The notes under the pieces were generated by a model that saw only the letters and a program-made list of their open reading frames with translations, was not told the origin of the DNA and did no database searches. The translations under genes and the position numbers were made by a program. Positions 1-14,200 of a stretch of 64,000 nucleotides of DNA are shown here, piece after piece; the first letter of the stretch is position 1; every line of letters starts with the position of its first letter. Source of the stretch: Eutrigla gurnardus (lineage: Eukaryota > Chordata > Actinopteri > Perciformes > Triglidae); assembly GCA_963514095.1 (NCBI GenBank), contig OY741276.1, positions 6,970,764 through 7,034,763 on the forward strand, written 5' to 3'.

Positions 1-2232
1 TTGTTGGTGACACCCTGTTTTCTGGGTGTAACCTGCTGTCCCTCAGTAGTTGTTACTCTTGCTCTGGTCTCACACAGAGACAGGGTTGAGGACCTTGGCA
101 GCCGAATTCGAGCTCAGGGCGAAGTCAAACTCTTGAGAAATAGCTTCCATACTCCTCGTCCAGATTAGTTAGCAGCACTAGCAGTTCCCTAGGAAGCACT
201 GGAGGGCGTTAAGTGCCCGTTATCACACGATCGCTTACGCATCTGGGCGCATCATCTCATCATCAGCTCCGAATGGAGCGTGCGGCTTGGAGCGTTTGGA
301 AACGGCGTCATTAATTGTTACGCATTTTGATTTAGCGAAAAACGTAGAGAGACAAGCAGCAACTCTCTCATGAGAGCTGTGGCAGGTAATTGTCCCAGTT
401 AAAGCAAACCAGATGGCAGTGACATGCTCGGGCTTTCTGAGAATTGCTTTCTCAATCTGAGACAAAATCTGGCATCAAATCTGGGGACACCTCCAGGACA
501 CTGCGTTGCCTGGTTGTCATTGTTTTGATTGTATCAAGGTGAAGGTTGACTAGTCGAAAACAGTTGCTTGCCACATAGCTGGAGAGGGATCATGAGAAAA
601 AATCTAAGAGTATTAGCGCTTGAATCATATTCATGATGAGTCCCTGATGTCATCTTTATTGAGCCGGAGGGTGGAGACAAGACAGGGAGAGAGAGAGGCA
701 GAGGCAGCAGGGAAAGGCGTAGAGAGAGGGAAGAAGTTAGTTGTGCATGCTTTGCAATATTAAAACTAACATTACATTTCCAATGTAACATTTAATCCCT
801 CAAAATGGAGATGTACGTTGGGTTAGTTAGTTCAATATGTCGATACAAGCCGAGGCTGAACAATATTACCATGTATTCTGCCCGAGAAGCAACAAATGAA
901 ATCTGATAGAACACGAAGGAGAGGGTGTAAATGAGAGAGTTCCTGTTTTCACTTTGGTTTATTTGCCAGCCAACACCCAAATGTAAGTGGTGGCAGGATG
1001 TTACCAAGTTTTTATATTCAAACAAATGCCGACGATATGATCAACTTACCAAACAGATTGACTGACAACATGATAACAACTAACAGTTGTCCCAAAGCAA
1101 CGTCAAGGTTACTGCTGTGTTTAAAAACACTGAAGCATTTTCTGAATAAAGAAAATGTGTAAATGTAGCTTTTCTTGCCATACAAGATGTTAGTCTGAGT
1201 CCATGCGTAGTCCTAAAAGGCAGCAGTCAAGGAATCGTTCCGTTGCAGTGCGCCAGTATGAGAAAACGTGCAGCTGTTGAATGTGGAAAGACCTCACAAC
1301 ACTGTATGTATGAGCCGGATGTTCGGGAGACACCTCTGAAAACCCAAACATTAACAGCAGCTGATTAACATCTCAAACGTTGTCAGACCCACCAGTGAGT
1401 CCGTCTTTCTAAAGCCGTGTTATTAAACAGCCATAGAAATGTATGCTAAAGGCTACTCAGGACACCAAGAGGAAATCAGAAGGTTTTAGGAAGTTAGATA
1501 GAACAGATTTCTTGTTGTTTTTTTTGCAAAAGACAGTCTGTGAGGCCTTTTTAATTAGGAAGTGACCACAACTATTCATACTAAAACTCCCTAATGAGTA
1601 AAGCCATCAATATTATAAAGGTGTACGATGAAGAAAAGCAGATGATGATGCAGAAATGTGCAGGGGCCCAGAGCTGACACTGTTGGATGCTGGGAAGTGT
1701 GCATGTGTGGGTTTTTCTGTAACACCAATGATGACGACGAAATGGTGATTCAACCTCCTTTAAGTGGAATGAATGGGGTATAAACAGTCAGTAGGCCACC
1801 CCACATCAGTTACTGTGGTGGTTTTTCAGACATTTCTCCGTTTCAGAGTGCAGAAAATGAAAAAAAAATTGGGAAAACGAGAGAAATGTTTCACAGGGCC
1901 ATAAAACAAAGCGTGTAATGATTTCCTTGCACTCTGGTTTTTGGGGCCACATGGAACAGTTTCACTTAACTGGAAAAAAGAGAGATATTGTGTGTCATGT
2001 TGACACTATCTTTATATGAGTTACTTAAAAATCTGCATCATGTAATCTTTTTTTTGCATCTAACCTCATATATGTTTTGTACTGATACTGCTTTTGAACA
2101 AAGGCTTAACAGAACAGCAGTGAACTAAACATGGAGGTAAGTATTGGTGAGAACAACCATGACACCACATATGATAATATGTATGTGGTTATAATATATT
2201 GGTTGCACTGGTTGTCTGACTAACCTGCGGCT
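1..2232. other. Non-coding flank downstream of xrcc4
   Basis: No coding exon can be supported here. The stretch lies downstream of the last recognised xrcc4 exon and probably includes its 3' untranslated region: an AATAAA on the minus strand at about 655-660 is one possible polyadenylation signal. Short open frames on the minus strand (for example near 240-465 and 70-155) match no family I recognise and have no convincing splice context. Confidence 0.5.
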
Positions 2233-5200
2233 TCATTCCTGCTCAGGAGGTTCTGGGTTTGGGGTTGTGAGCCGACGCTTCCGAATCGGCTCTTCATCTT
2301 CCTCATCAGAAAAGGTCCGGTCCACAGAGATGCCATGGCACACCAGATTATGATCTGCATGTATATATAGAGGACATGTACACACACAAACATAGAACTG
2401 GTCAGAAAAAACCCCACCTCTGATGATGTGGGTCTTTACCAGGTGTGATTTGTGGCACATTCATGGCAGTGTTGGGGCCTCAGATAACCTCTGTTAACCC
2501 TGGACACCTCCACACCTAAAGTCCTGAGACCTTTATCGGGAACAGAGATCTGGCATTCCACACATGCCCGGTCATACAATCGTTCATATGCGGACAGACA
2601 CACAAACACACCTGTTTGCCCTTTAACAGTGCTGCTAGCCCATTCAAATTCAAAGATTGACAGATTGAGCACTTTTGTGAGATAAAAGGAAGTATTTAGA
2701 GGACTTGATCGGCCGTCTGATTAGGAGAAAGCACTTGTAATGGTGATGGTGGAACTACTGTCGATAATCACAGTAAAAATGAACGAACAGCAAATCAAGC
2801 GTGACGTTACGGTCCATCTGGTTGTTAAAAAAAAAAGCCCCTTTCATCATTTTTATCCATTTCTTTCTTTCCTCTCACACACTCATTTCTTTAGTCACGC
2901 TGCCTCCCTCCTCTCCTTAAATTCCCCTTCTCCCATCTCTATCTCCTCTATCTTCAGTCACCCACTGTGAGTGATATGCTTCCTATGTCGACGCTATCAG
3001 ATGCCAAACTGGAGGGAACAGGTCAAAGAGAGAGTTTCTTTTGTCCCCAATTCGGCCCCGTCATTACTCTCTCTTATCAGGCCTCGGCAATATGAAAAAC
3101 CACCTCGAGGCACGAGGGTGAACTGGGGAAAGAACGTCAAAGGGGAATTGTGTGGCCCACTGTGTCTGTAAAGCTTGGGTAGATTTCTGAATGCAAATAA
3201 AACATTAATTGGCTGTTGCGTGCACAGTTTCTGATATGGGTCAAACACAAATTCACCAAAGTCTACTCAATCTACTTATTTGTATGGATACTTAATCTGT
3301 TAAGATGGCTTATCCTGCATGTCCACACATCATCATGAAGGTGGCTGTGATTTGATTGGTTGCTGGAGTTACCAGACTAAGGCTGCACAATATAAATAAG
3401 AAGGAATAACATTGCATTAGGAAATCCATTAGCATATTGCAACAATCATTTACATGAATTATGGCGGGCTTCCACCAAGGCCAAGTGATTGCCAGGAGAG
3501 AAACGCCCAGAGACAGATTTGTTGGACAGCTGAATGAGTGTAAATAATACTTGGAAACATGTTAAAAAGCTCAGAATTTAAAGAGAATACGGGGGTAAAA
3601 TCATCAACGAATGAAGATGAGGGACGAGTACACAAGCAAGCATTGTAAAAGCTTTCTGGACTGCAAACAGCGACGTGTAGCAGCCAAGACCCAAACTGCG
3701 CAATCTACGATCTCCATCCATCTTCACTGAAGCGGAGGTTGTGTGCGCACGTGTGTGTGTGTGTGAGGGAAAGTAAATAAGAAGCCAAGAAACAGAATCT
3801 GCTGAAAACATCGACATATTTTGCAATTGCATTAGCCTCTTGGGTGGAGGTGGCGTAGAGGTGGCGTGGAGGTGACGTGGAGGAGACGTGGAGGGGCTTC
3901 ACTTTGGCTCTCAACACAAACAGCCATTGAGAGAGCGATCAGTGGGTTATCCCAGCAGATTGCAACTTGTAGTACAGGGGGGGGATGACTCAGCAGTTGT
4001 GACATCACGCCTGCTCTGCGTGATGCAGGAAGGGGAAGACCACCTCACAGGCGGCCGCGTTGAAGCAATCACAGCAGACTTCTCTGGGTGGGTTTATGAC
4101 TCACTGACAAGCGTTTTCCAGAACCCGGTTTCCCGGGGGGAATATTCTCTGCTTGTGTGTGCTTTTAAGTTTACGTTTTAAATCCCCTGCTTACATGATC
4201 AATTACATTCAACAGTCAGGTTTATGGGACAGTAAAATCAGTTCAAGGAAAGCTAAAACTCAAGAGTTTCACTTAGGAGTCTGCATCAATTCTGAGTCAC
4301 ATCGTGACCTATGACATAACGAGGAGTACCGGGAACGGGCGAACGGGCTCCACCAAAACATGGCGGATGTTCGCTATGATAAAGTGAATATTGGAGCAGA
4401 ATGTGTGGATGATGTGTCATTGTATCAGTGAACCTATGAGAAAGTCCCCAATGAGGACTCATGGGTCTAAAATGACTTTCTGAAACATCCTGAAGTGCAT
4501 TTAGCTGATGTGGCCCCGTCTTCTACCCTCTCTAACCGATACATGTGTTTCCTGCTAGCGTTGCATTTATGCTTCAATACGCAGCACTAGAATCATAATC
4601 CTGCCACCTAAACCCAAATGATACTTCAGCTCAAACTGCAACCAAACTCGCACACATACATGCGTGTTCACTCAAATACACCGCTAACTGACTAATACTC
4701 ATCATGTTACAATTAGCATTGGTTCGGCTCTGCCTTAACTCTAGAGAAAAGCCTTTGTTGTCACATTCTGAGTAATTACAGTACATACCGGACTGGTTAT
4801 TATCATTGATATTGCAACATTTCTTGATGCAGAATTCTTTTTTTTTTTTTTAACTATTATTTGTTTGTAATACCTAATTATTCATTCTAACTTGGCAGAT
4901 GGTTAATAACATTAGCATTGGAGCAGTTTTCTCTCTAAAAAGTAAAAACAAAGCTGTACTTTTAACACTTTACACATGCACACACACACAACTTCACACA
5001 CACTCACACACACACCTGTGATGAGCATAGTTGGTTCCTGAGATGGATGGATGCTCTGAACTGTCTCCTCTCTTCCCTCCTCACGGCCGTCTTGACCGTG
5101 AGTTGTGGCATCGTCACTAAAGGAAATAACAGAAGTTCGAGAGAAGAATAAGAAAATATATTATGTTGAGTTTGAGAAAGAGTTTGGAAAAACAAAGAAG

Positions 5201-8200
5201 AAAAATTGAGTGAAGCTTCAATATTGTCATCCCAGTTTATTATGCTGGCCAAACGTTTGGGTCATTTTCTTTTAATATTTTATAGTTGTGTCCACGAGGA
5301 ACGATGGCAAAGCCAGACAAGCCGTGATTATGAGTAAAATCTTCCATCCATGCACTGTAGCCTGCAATGATGGAAGATATGACACAGGCTTATAAAAAAA
5401 GAAATTAGCCATCGTCTGTGTTCTGCTAAAGCCAAAAGGTGTGGCAAACACATACGCAGATCTGACAGCAGTCCTGACCTGCTTGGAAGCAAAACTTGCA
5501 AGTGTGCAAGTAAAGCAATGACCTAAATATGTTCATTTACCCTTTTCAAACGATAGTCTCGCTGCTAAACAGTAAACGAGCTAAACTGGCTGCCACACTA
5601 TAAAGTGATCTCGTTAAACATTTAACAAGTGGTGTGTACTTACAAGAAAACGTACAACTATTAGTCCATCGACAGAGAATGAAAAGGCACCTTTTTGCTG
5701 TAGGTGCATTGGAGCATTGAATATTACTGGTCAGACAGAACAAGACATCTGATCACATCCCTTTCGGGAGGCAACCTCAGGTTAACCTCTCCCCAAATAA
5801 GCCGTAGCATTACAGCCGTGTATGTAGCAGTGCTTTATTTATGGGTGAACAAATGCTGCAATTCAGCTCAAAACCCTTAAGGAGACAAACGCTGAGTTCC
5901 TGTGTCTTGCTTGTCAGCCAGTTGATAATAAAAGTGAAGGTTTAGCCCCGAAGTTAGAGTGGGGATGAAGAGAGGAACCGGCGATACAATTTATTTCAAA
6001 GGCGGTTCTGTTCCAAAGCAAAAATAAACACCTTGAACCCTTCTCACAAACCACGTGGGAAGGTGGCGAGGCACACTTCATCCTGCTGTGTCTGCGGCAG
6101 GCCGGTGAGGTCTTTGAGCCTCAGTACGCCGCGGAGCGTGACGAAGCAGAGGTGTTTGACCTTGGAATGAGCATCAGCGGCACACCCTGCTTATTGGCGA
6201 GGGGATACACCCCCATGTGAGGTCCAAGTGCTCTTTGCTGACGTCCAGAACGAGGAGAAAATACAGGCAAGGGCAGGGCCACCAACACACATTTCTAGTG
6301 AGTCATGAGTGATGATTAAGAGGGATTCCTTCTGTATCAGTCCATATATTGTTGTATTAATATACCTTACAAGGTCACACCTGGTAACCAGCATCTGATC
6401 AGACCCAGAGGATGTCCTAATGACCACATTATTTATAAACCGATAAACCCTGTGTATAAACAAATATCTGAGAGACAAATATTATAAAGTAGCAAAGCTA
6501 GCCAGTTATCCCGGAGCATTACTGAATCAGTGGAAGTCACGAAAAATCAGTCTGCTGACCTTTGTCTCCCTTCCTGCTGGCGGACGGCATCCTGCAGGCC
6601 TCTGATCTTGGCCTTCTTCTCATTCAGCACCATCACAAAGCGTGAGTACAGCTCCCCCTCCAACATCTCCTTATCCTCAACCTGCTGCTCCAGCCTGGTG
6701 AGAAAAACACACCGATGTATGTTCAAACATGCAAACATAGAGGAGGGTTCTTGTTGGCTTGTCTTCTGAGAGTAATTTATCCACCTTTTGCAGACATAAG
6801 TCACGCACATCGTCTGTGCTCCATTCATTGGCCAAGAAATCAATGAGCAGATAAACAATTACACAAAATAAAAATGCCAAAAAAATATCGGAATTAAAAG
6901 AGTGAATCATTTGAAGTCAGTTCCCAGAAAACACAAGCCCAGTTTGCAACACTGGGTGGAAACCTTAATGCTCTCAAATGGGCGACGGGTTGATGATGTC
7001 ATACTTGGTGATTGCTGCAGCTGGCAGTGCGACTTGAAAAGCAAAGAGAGTTAGCATGCAAACAAGACAACCAACAAACAAATTCCAGTGCTTTCGGGAA
7101 ATTTTCCATTCGAACTTGACATTTGCTCTCCATCACATATTCTTTCATAAACACACATGTAAATCCATCAGGACACAACGTGGGGCTGCTTTCCTCCTCC
7201 TTACTCTCTGACTATTCTGTGGTGCTCCTGTTTCAGCCTACGGTTCTCCTCCAACAGCCTGCAGTTTTTGGACTCCAAATCCGTACTGCGCTTTAGGGAC
7301 TGGCCAATCATTTCCCGGTTCAGCTCGAGAGGGTCTGGAGCTGGCTGGAGGTCCACAGAACCCAAGTGCACCTGTTGAACGGGGAGAAAGAAAGAAGAGG
7401 GAGAGAATTAGAGCAAGATCAAATAATAATTTCAGGCACGCCAGCATTTATATCCACGGCAATAAACCTCAGGCCTAATTATTCATGAACTGTAGTCAGA
7501 TCAGCAATATGGGAGGACCTCGGTATCGACCGTCTTCCTCTGCACAGTTGAGATAGTTCATGGCACATTGTTAGAATACAATTGGATGCCTCCCATTGGG
7601 CACGACCAACTGGGAGGAAATGACAGGATAGACTTAAGTCTACGGCTGCATTGCATATCGCACACTTTTTTTCATGCAGTATGCATACAACTGGGACGTA
7701 CTACTTTGACCCTCTTGTTCATATATCTGTCCACTTCTGTCAAAGCGCTGTCATCCGTCTGTGCTCTCTCTGGATGTGACTTATCTTTTTTAGATTGTGG
7801 GTCAGAATAGCCAAAAAGCATGCTGGATTTCATACTGTATGTATATCAAACAGAATCAATGTGCTCCAATACGTGTTGTGGCGTATTCAATATTTTTCAT
7901 GCATATGAAATAGTATGGTAGTATAGGTATGAGAGCACTCTCTACATCTCCCAGCAGCCCCGCGAGTACCAGGGGATCCTCTGGGAGAACCTGTGGGTAG
8001 TTACTTTTTAAGATGTTTCTGTCTGTCTGGGAGAAATACAGGATGAGTTCATTGGTCACCAGTAAACTATGCAAGTGAGCACACAGTCTCGTCTGTTGCT
8101 TCTCATCTGTGACTGTTTGGAATCACAGACAGTCTTCGGATGTAATAAAACATTCCTCATTGGGTTTGCATTTTGGCAAAAAATGAAAGTTGCAGAGCAA

Positions 8201-11200
8201 GGCAGAGATATTACATCAGATAGGGTTAGGGTTAGGTGTGAAAAGTACAGACATTCTATACTCAAGCAGAAATACAGATACTTCTGTTCAAAATGTTAAA
8301 AAAAAGTAGTGATTCAACTTCTTTACTCAAGTGAAAGTGAAAAAGTACAGACTCTGAAATGTACTTAAAGTATCAAGTAAAAAGTATCCCTATGAAGGAA
8401 ATTATCTACTGGCTGTTTTTTTTGCAAGGCTAACTGAATCTCGTGTCATTAATAATAAAGAAATATAGGGAGAAAAAGTGAGAAGTGAATAAATACTCAA
8501 GTAAAGTACAGATACCAGAAAATTCTATAGTAACAGTACTTTTTTACTTCCCACCTCTGACCGGAGCGCTGCAATTTTTAAACAGGCAATATAGAACTAA
8601 ATCTACCAGCAAACAGCTATAATTAAACACAAAATACCCTGATGCCCCGAAACACTGTTCAAACCTGGATTGTGCACATCAAAGTCGTCACACCAATTGT
8701 ATCTTCTTGTTTGCCCGTTGCCTTGGAGACACACACGCACATGCACACACACGCACATTCATGATGCACTGGGAAACCAGAAGGTGACATGGTGCTAAAT
8801 CTTCACTGGGCTGTGTCGAGGTCACAGACCCACTGTAATAAAGTCACATCTTCAAAAGCTCTCATAAAATACTTGTCATTTTTGTCCCGGGCCGATGCTG
8901 TCCTGGCAGGTCACACAGCTGTTTCCTCTCCACTGCTGAACCTGAACATGTTGCGTGGACGTTCGCCTCACTGCCAGATTCACTACCTTAGCCTTTTCTT
9001 CGGCAGTCTCTTTCTGTCAATGTCAAATGTTCTTCTCTCTCTTGTGCTAGTTCTTCCTCCTCCCTCTCAGTTTGTCTCAAACAATACAAACATCTTTGCA
9101 ATGCTTTGTACACCAAATACTCTACGACTAATGAATGAAACCTATACAAAATATTATCTCCATAACTATGTATCTTCTGCCAAATCATTTTGGACAGCAG
9201 TTCAAATCCTGATAACTTATAACCACCCACTGTTCTTTCTTCAAAAGCCAGCCGATCAGATTTTTCACCCATCCAATGAAATGTCCAAAAAAATCTATCA
9301 GACGGATTGGCATCATCCGTGCTGACATCCACAGTTCCGAGACCATGTATCCTAATGACGAATGTTCACGTTACTTTTCTTAAAGTTCCACAATCAGGTC
9401 GAAAGTTAAATTTGCCATTTATAACCAAATATGACTCCAATCAGCTTCAGCTATACTCTGTTTAGTGCTCAATAGTGAATGCTAGTTAACACACTAAACT
9501 AAAGGCTGAATTATGCTTCCGCGTCGACACAACGCAAGGGGGCTTGCGGACCCCTTACGTCCTTGCGGACCCCCCTTACGTCAACGCAAGGGCCTGACAT
9601 GTACCTCCCAAAAATCCTAGACGCGCGTCGAGGCGACGCAACACCAACGCAACACCAACGCAGCGGCTTTGGCTGTGATTGGTCCGCTAACTACATCCGC
9701 TGGAGACCGCTATCCGGTTTCCACTCATAAACACCGCCATTTAAACTTTTAAAAGGCTACTTTTATTGTTTTCACCTCGTTTTATTATTTGCACCTTCTC
9801 GCTTTTGCACAAAGAAATAAAACACCAAGTTCTGAAAAATTGTGGACGTTTAAAGCCGGAAAGTAAACAAATAGGCTATAACGAAGCTAACGACGATATA
9901 CGCCAAGAGTCTCGGTCGGTCGGTCAGTCTTTACAAAAACCATAGCGCCCTTTACCGGTGTGGCTTTGAATTGCATTTCGACACGTAAACCCAACGCAGA
10001 ACCATCACGGTCTCCAAGCAACTGCGTGGCCGTTGCGTTGCCGTTGCGTTATCACTACGCGGAAGCATAATCAGGCCTTAAGACGGTGAACATGGTAATC
10101 ATCTTTCGCGCTTCGTGCTGCGATGGATATATGAGCAAGAAGGTCAAAGTTCAAGATGCAATGCTGTATGTCTGCATGTGTACTGCATGCAACAGTAGGT
10201 ACTTTGTAAGAGCAGCTGCAGTACTAAAAGTCAAAAGAAAATGTGATTTGGAAGGCAGCCTTAGTCTTGTTTAAATGTCGGCTTCTTCTGGTGTTCTTTG
10301 AGGGGCTTGAACATCACCAACCTTCATTACACACAATGAGCACAGGAGCTTGTGTGCTTCCTCCCAGGCTGGATGCACATCAGATAAGTCAACAAAACAG
10401 CGAAAAAATTAAATTGCTAGCATTCAAAAACTTGACTCCATTCACATAATTCCACAATACAATCAATCATGGGGAGGAGACCACCCAGGATCTAAGGAGG
10501 ATGCGCTTCCAAAGAACTCATAAAAATCAAGAAGAACATCAGGATGTCACCGTGATACAGTGCAGGCTCCTCTCGGGGGTTTAAAGGAAACGTGTGTGAC
10601 ACTGAGCTTTGGAAGGCATCGGCAAGTCAACTTCGGTGTTTGAGCAAGATGTTCCACCATTAATAAGAAGGTAGAGACTGGAGTAGGCGAGGCCCAGGAA
10701 GAACGGCTATAAGTTTGAATAGTGTTTCAAAGATGTAGCAACCTGCACAGTAGGCTACACATAACTATCTATATGCAAAATGTCGCGATGACATCGAAAG
10801 CTTTGATCTTACCCCAAACCTCCCACCTTCTTCTTAAACCTCTCCTCACTTTTACTACCGGTGTCTAAATCCCTGCTGTGCTTCCAGAGGAAAGTCATTC
10901 GGCAATAAATCATCCACGTGAGAAAGGATGATGTGAAGACTTTGGACTCTGACATGATGAGTACACTAATATTTGCACACTTTAAAGAAGGTTGCCCTAC
11001 ATTTACTGTACACTGGACACGTCTCACTCACTCACATTATAATGTCAAACTTTGTCATCAACGTTTTACCCACTGACATTGTTCAAGACCATAATCTTCC
11101 AGACCAGCGTGTTCACATGTTATTACAGATCCAGAGATCTAAACTGCTGCTAAAACGTGCTGGATTAACACTGGAAATGACATCCCAGCTGCTGTTTACT

Positions 11201-14200
11201 TCTTCTGCTTCTTCTTTTAGATACCAAAGACTGTGTTTTACTGTCTTTACTCTGAGGGTTTCTGAGAAGCCCTACCGCAGTAAACATGTGAATTCCACTT
11301 TCATGTAAAGTTTACCTTGAGCTTACTGTGCAGCATGCAAAGAGGAAGGAAACGCATAACAAAATATAAATCTGGAAATGTAGGCATGCAGCATGCGTTC
11401 CCTTTTCAGTGATAGATAGTAATGAATGCTTTTTATTGATTTAAGCTCCTTGTTGAAAGACTATTTATTTTCTTGAGCTTCTGTTTCTCTCTTGAGACAC
11501 AGAGATAAAGTTAAAGGTCACACTGTTGCCAGCCTCGGCCAAGGTGTGGGAGGTCAGACTGTTTGTCTGTGATGCACAACCCACCGCCACATTTTTCTAC
11601 TGTGTTACTAAAACAACAATGAAATAAAGAAATTGTTGTTGTTTAAGGCAGACAGAAAAGGAAAAGGTTTAAAAGGAGATGAGATGCTTCTAATACTGAC
11701 ATAAATTCAAACCCTGAAAATCTATTTTTGGGGGATGAGACATAGTTAACATCATCTTCAAAAGAGGAAAAAAAAGGACTTGTGAATGTAAAATGTGTCA
11801 GGACTCAGGGTGAGTTTATACGACATCACAACACAGTCCGGTGTGTGTGTGTGTGTGTGGTCTAACTGTTTGTTTGCGTGTGTGTCTCCACACAGCTAGC
11901 CGGACCATAAGGTCAAACCCGTGGAGGAGATGGGATGTAGGTGTGGAGAACAAAGCCAAAAGAACACAGTACCAGTGAAAAAGATACCATAACACACTGT
12001 GGGCACAGAGGAGAGACACAAAGCCCTTTTTATCACTCTGTCCAACACATCGCCATAAAAGAGACCACACTCAACATTTATTCCCATGGATCAGAGGACA
12101 ATAACGCCTAATCAATAATAAAACAGTGAGTTAACATCACTGGAATTCAAAGATTAAAGATGTCTGGCATATTAATTCATCTCATTAGCTGACAAAACAT
12201 CCATGTTCATAATATTATTGTTATTTCATGTGTAGGCAAGAATCTAGGGAAGATGTCTCCTATTTTTCTCCTCCAAAATAAAGATTGTGTCCAAGGGAAC
12301 AGGGAAGTGAGTGGGTGAGCGCTGTGTGCATGGTGACAAAGAGACAGTGTTCGAGGCTGGGCATTGGCTGCTCAGTAGAAGTGTGGGCATGGAGCGGAGA
12401 CCAGCTTGTCCCGCCAGCTCCCTTGTCCGCCGTGAAGAGGCGTGAGGCCAGATAAAGAGCAGGAAGTGAGGGGCGACGGACCTCAGTCCGTCCCCGATAA
12501 CATCAATGTTCCCATCAAGTATGCTAGGGCACGGCAACAGCACAGATAGTGGGGGATAATGGTTAAAATAGTTAATTTTGACTGGATTTTTAAAGCACAG
12601 CAGGAAGACATTATTAAGATTCACTGTCAACCAGAGAGGCAAGCTACAAATCAGCGAAAAATACTGTGATGTGGAATTGCCGGTGGCCACAGCAGGAGAG
12701 ATGCGTTGGTGGATCAGAATACAAATCTGGCATCTAGTTCGACCACGATTTTGCACACACTTAAAGCAGAACAAAACCCAGAGCTGCAAAAGCCAAACAT
12801 GTAACTGGGGATAATTGCAGAGATTTCATTTCATCTTTTTCTGAAACCACAATAAAAGCATTTTGGCAGTTTCGTGGGACTGAAAATGTGCATCACCACC
12901 GATGGGTATAGTGTGCATTTGTTCAAAGCAGCCACTGTTAAAATGAAATAATGTGAGCAGTCTTCACATGTAGGCAGGTGGTGCTCTTTGACATAAGTGT
13001 ACAGATGATACAGTAAAAAGCCAATTCATTAATTAGCTCATTGAAAGAACATAAAAAAACGATTTGAAGAGATAATGTTGGGGTGGATGTTTTTTTTACT
13101 ATTTTATGGAATTTTATAAAGAAAACAATTAAAAAAGTAATCAACAATGTAAATAATGGCTGCAGCTCTGCATGCATAAGATAACTGCTTCAATACAGCA
13201 ATTAGTAGCTTCACAATTCCTTTAGAATCAAAGGCTGAACATCACGACTGGGAATACTTGTTTTGTAAAACAAAAAGGAAACCCTGACAAAGTAATCTTC
13301 CCTAATTGTTTTTTAACCTATTAATATGGTAAATTTAATGCACAGTGAATTAGACATTCACATTTAGAACTGCTAGAAGTTTGCTTTTAGATACATGATT
13401 TGATGCTGTTTAAGGACACAAACACAGCTGCCACACATGATCATCATCAAGTACAGGCTGTGAATGTAGAACCATACTCAGCACGTGAGTATTCACATTG
13501 TACCATTTCACACAGAATTTGAGATAATTCAATCAGAATAAGAAAACATGGACTACTGGCGTCAGGCTCCACAGCTGGAATCCCCAGAGAAACATAACAC
13601 AAGTTCTATTTGACAAATATAAAACAGCGAAAATCAGTGTCATATGCTTCCATGCAGACTCCTCCAGAAATCTGCGGCTTCGATTACCACAACTGTCATG
13701 AACTAAAGGAAAGAAAATGTCTAAATCTCCCTGAAGTAAGAACTTTGTAGCTCACTTTTTCATGAAAAAAAAATCTGCTTGTCACAATACTAGAGAGCAA
13801 AAAAAGAGGCAACACAGATCTAATAGCGGATTGATTGGAATAATGCTTAATGTGCGTCACGCTAAAAAACGTAAGTGCCACTGTTGCATAGTGTAATCAG
13901 TGTATGTCAGTGACTAGAACATGGCCAACATGAAAAACACAAAACTGAACTTCATAAGTTGTTTGTAAGGTAGTCCTCAACAGACTTACAGAATCTTTTA
14001 ATTCCACTTAAATGCTGCAAAATAATGTGAAGTTGACAAGAACATTTATTTTTCCAACCATGATGGACTGATGGGTACTTAAAGAGACATTTAGGAGGAG
14101 ATGGTGTCTGGCGAAGCCATGTAAAACACCTGCTTAGTAGCAGTTTAACACCAAACATCCATATTACTTTCATCATTACAACTTCTAGGGTCACATTCAT

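Noticed and set aside
70..250. Short minus-strand frames (around 75-155 and 235-290) as a last xrcc4 exon
   Set aside because: Residues do not resemble any XRCC4 tail I know, and the exon at 2233-2354 already ends in a stop in the spliced frame.
7560..8060. Possible MITE with ATGCAT/ATACT-rich sequence
   Set aside because: Some inverted phrases are visible but no matched ends or target duplication could be defined.
8222..8236. Interstitial telomere-like TTAGGG units
   Set aside because: Only about two and a half units; too short to mean more than a chance or repeat-derived motif.
8789..9325. 178-codon open frame on the plus strand
   Set aside because: It lies inside an xrcc4 intron, matches no family and has an overlapping open frame on the other strand. 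Probably chance.
10800..10860. Possible extra xrcc4 exon (EERFKKKVGGL on the minus strand)
   Set aside because: The flanking exons already join in phase and match human XRCC4 across the junction (NDIS then VHLGS), leaving no room for it.
12244..12789. 181-codon open frame on the minus strand
   Set aside because: Low-complexity and hydrophobic composition, no recognisable domain, and located in an xrcc4 intron.
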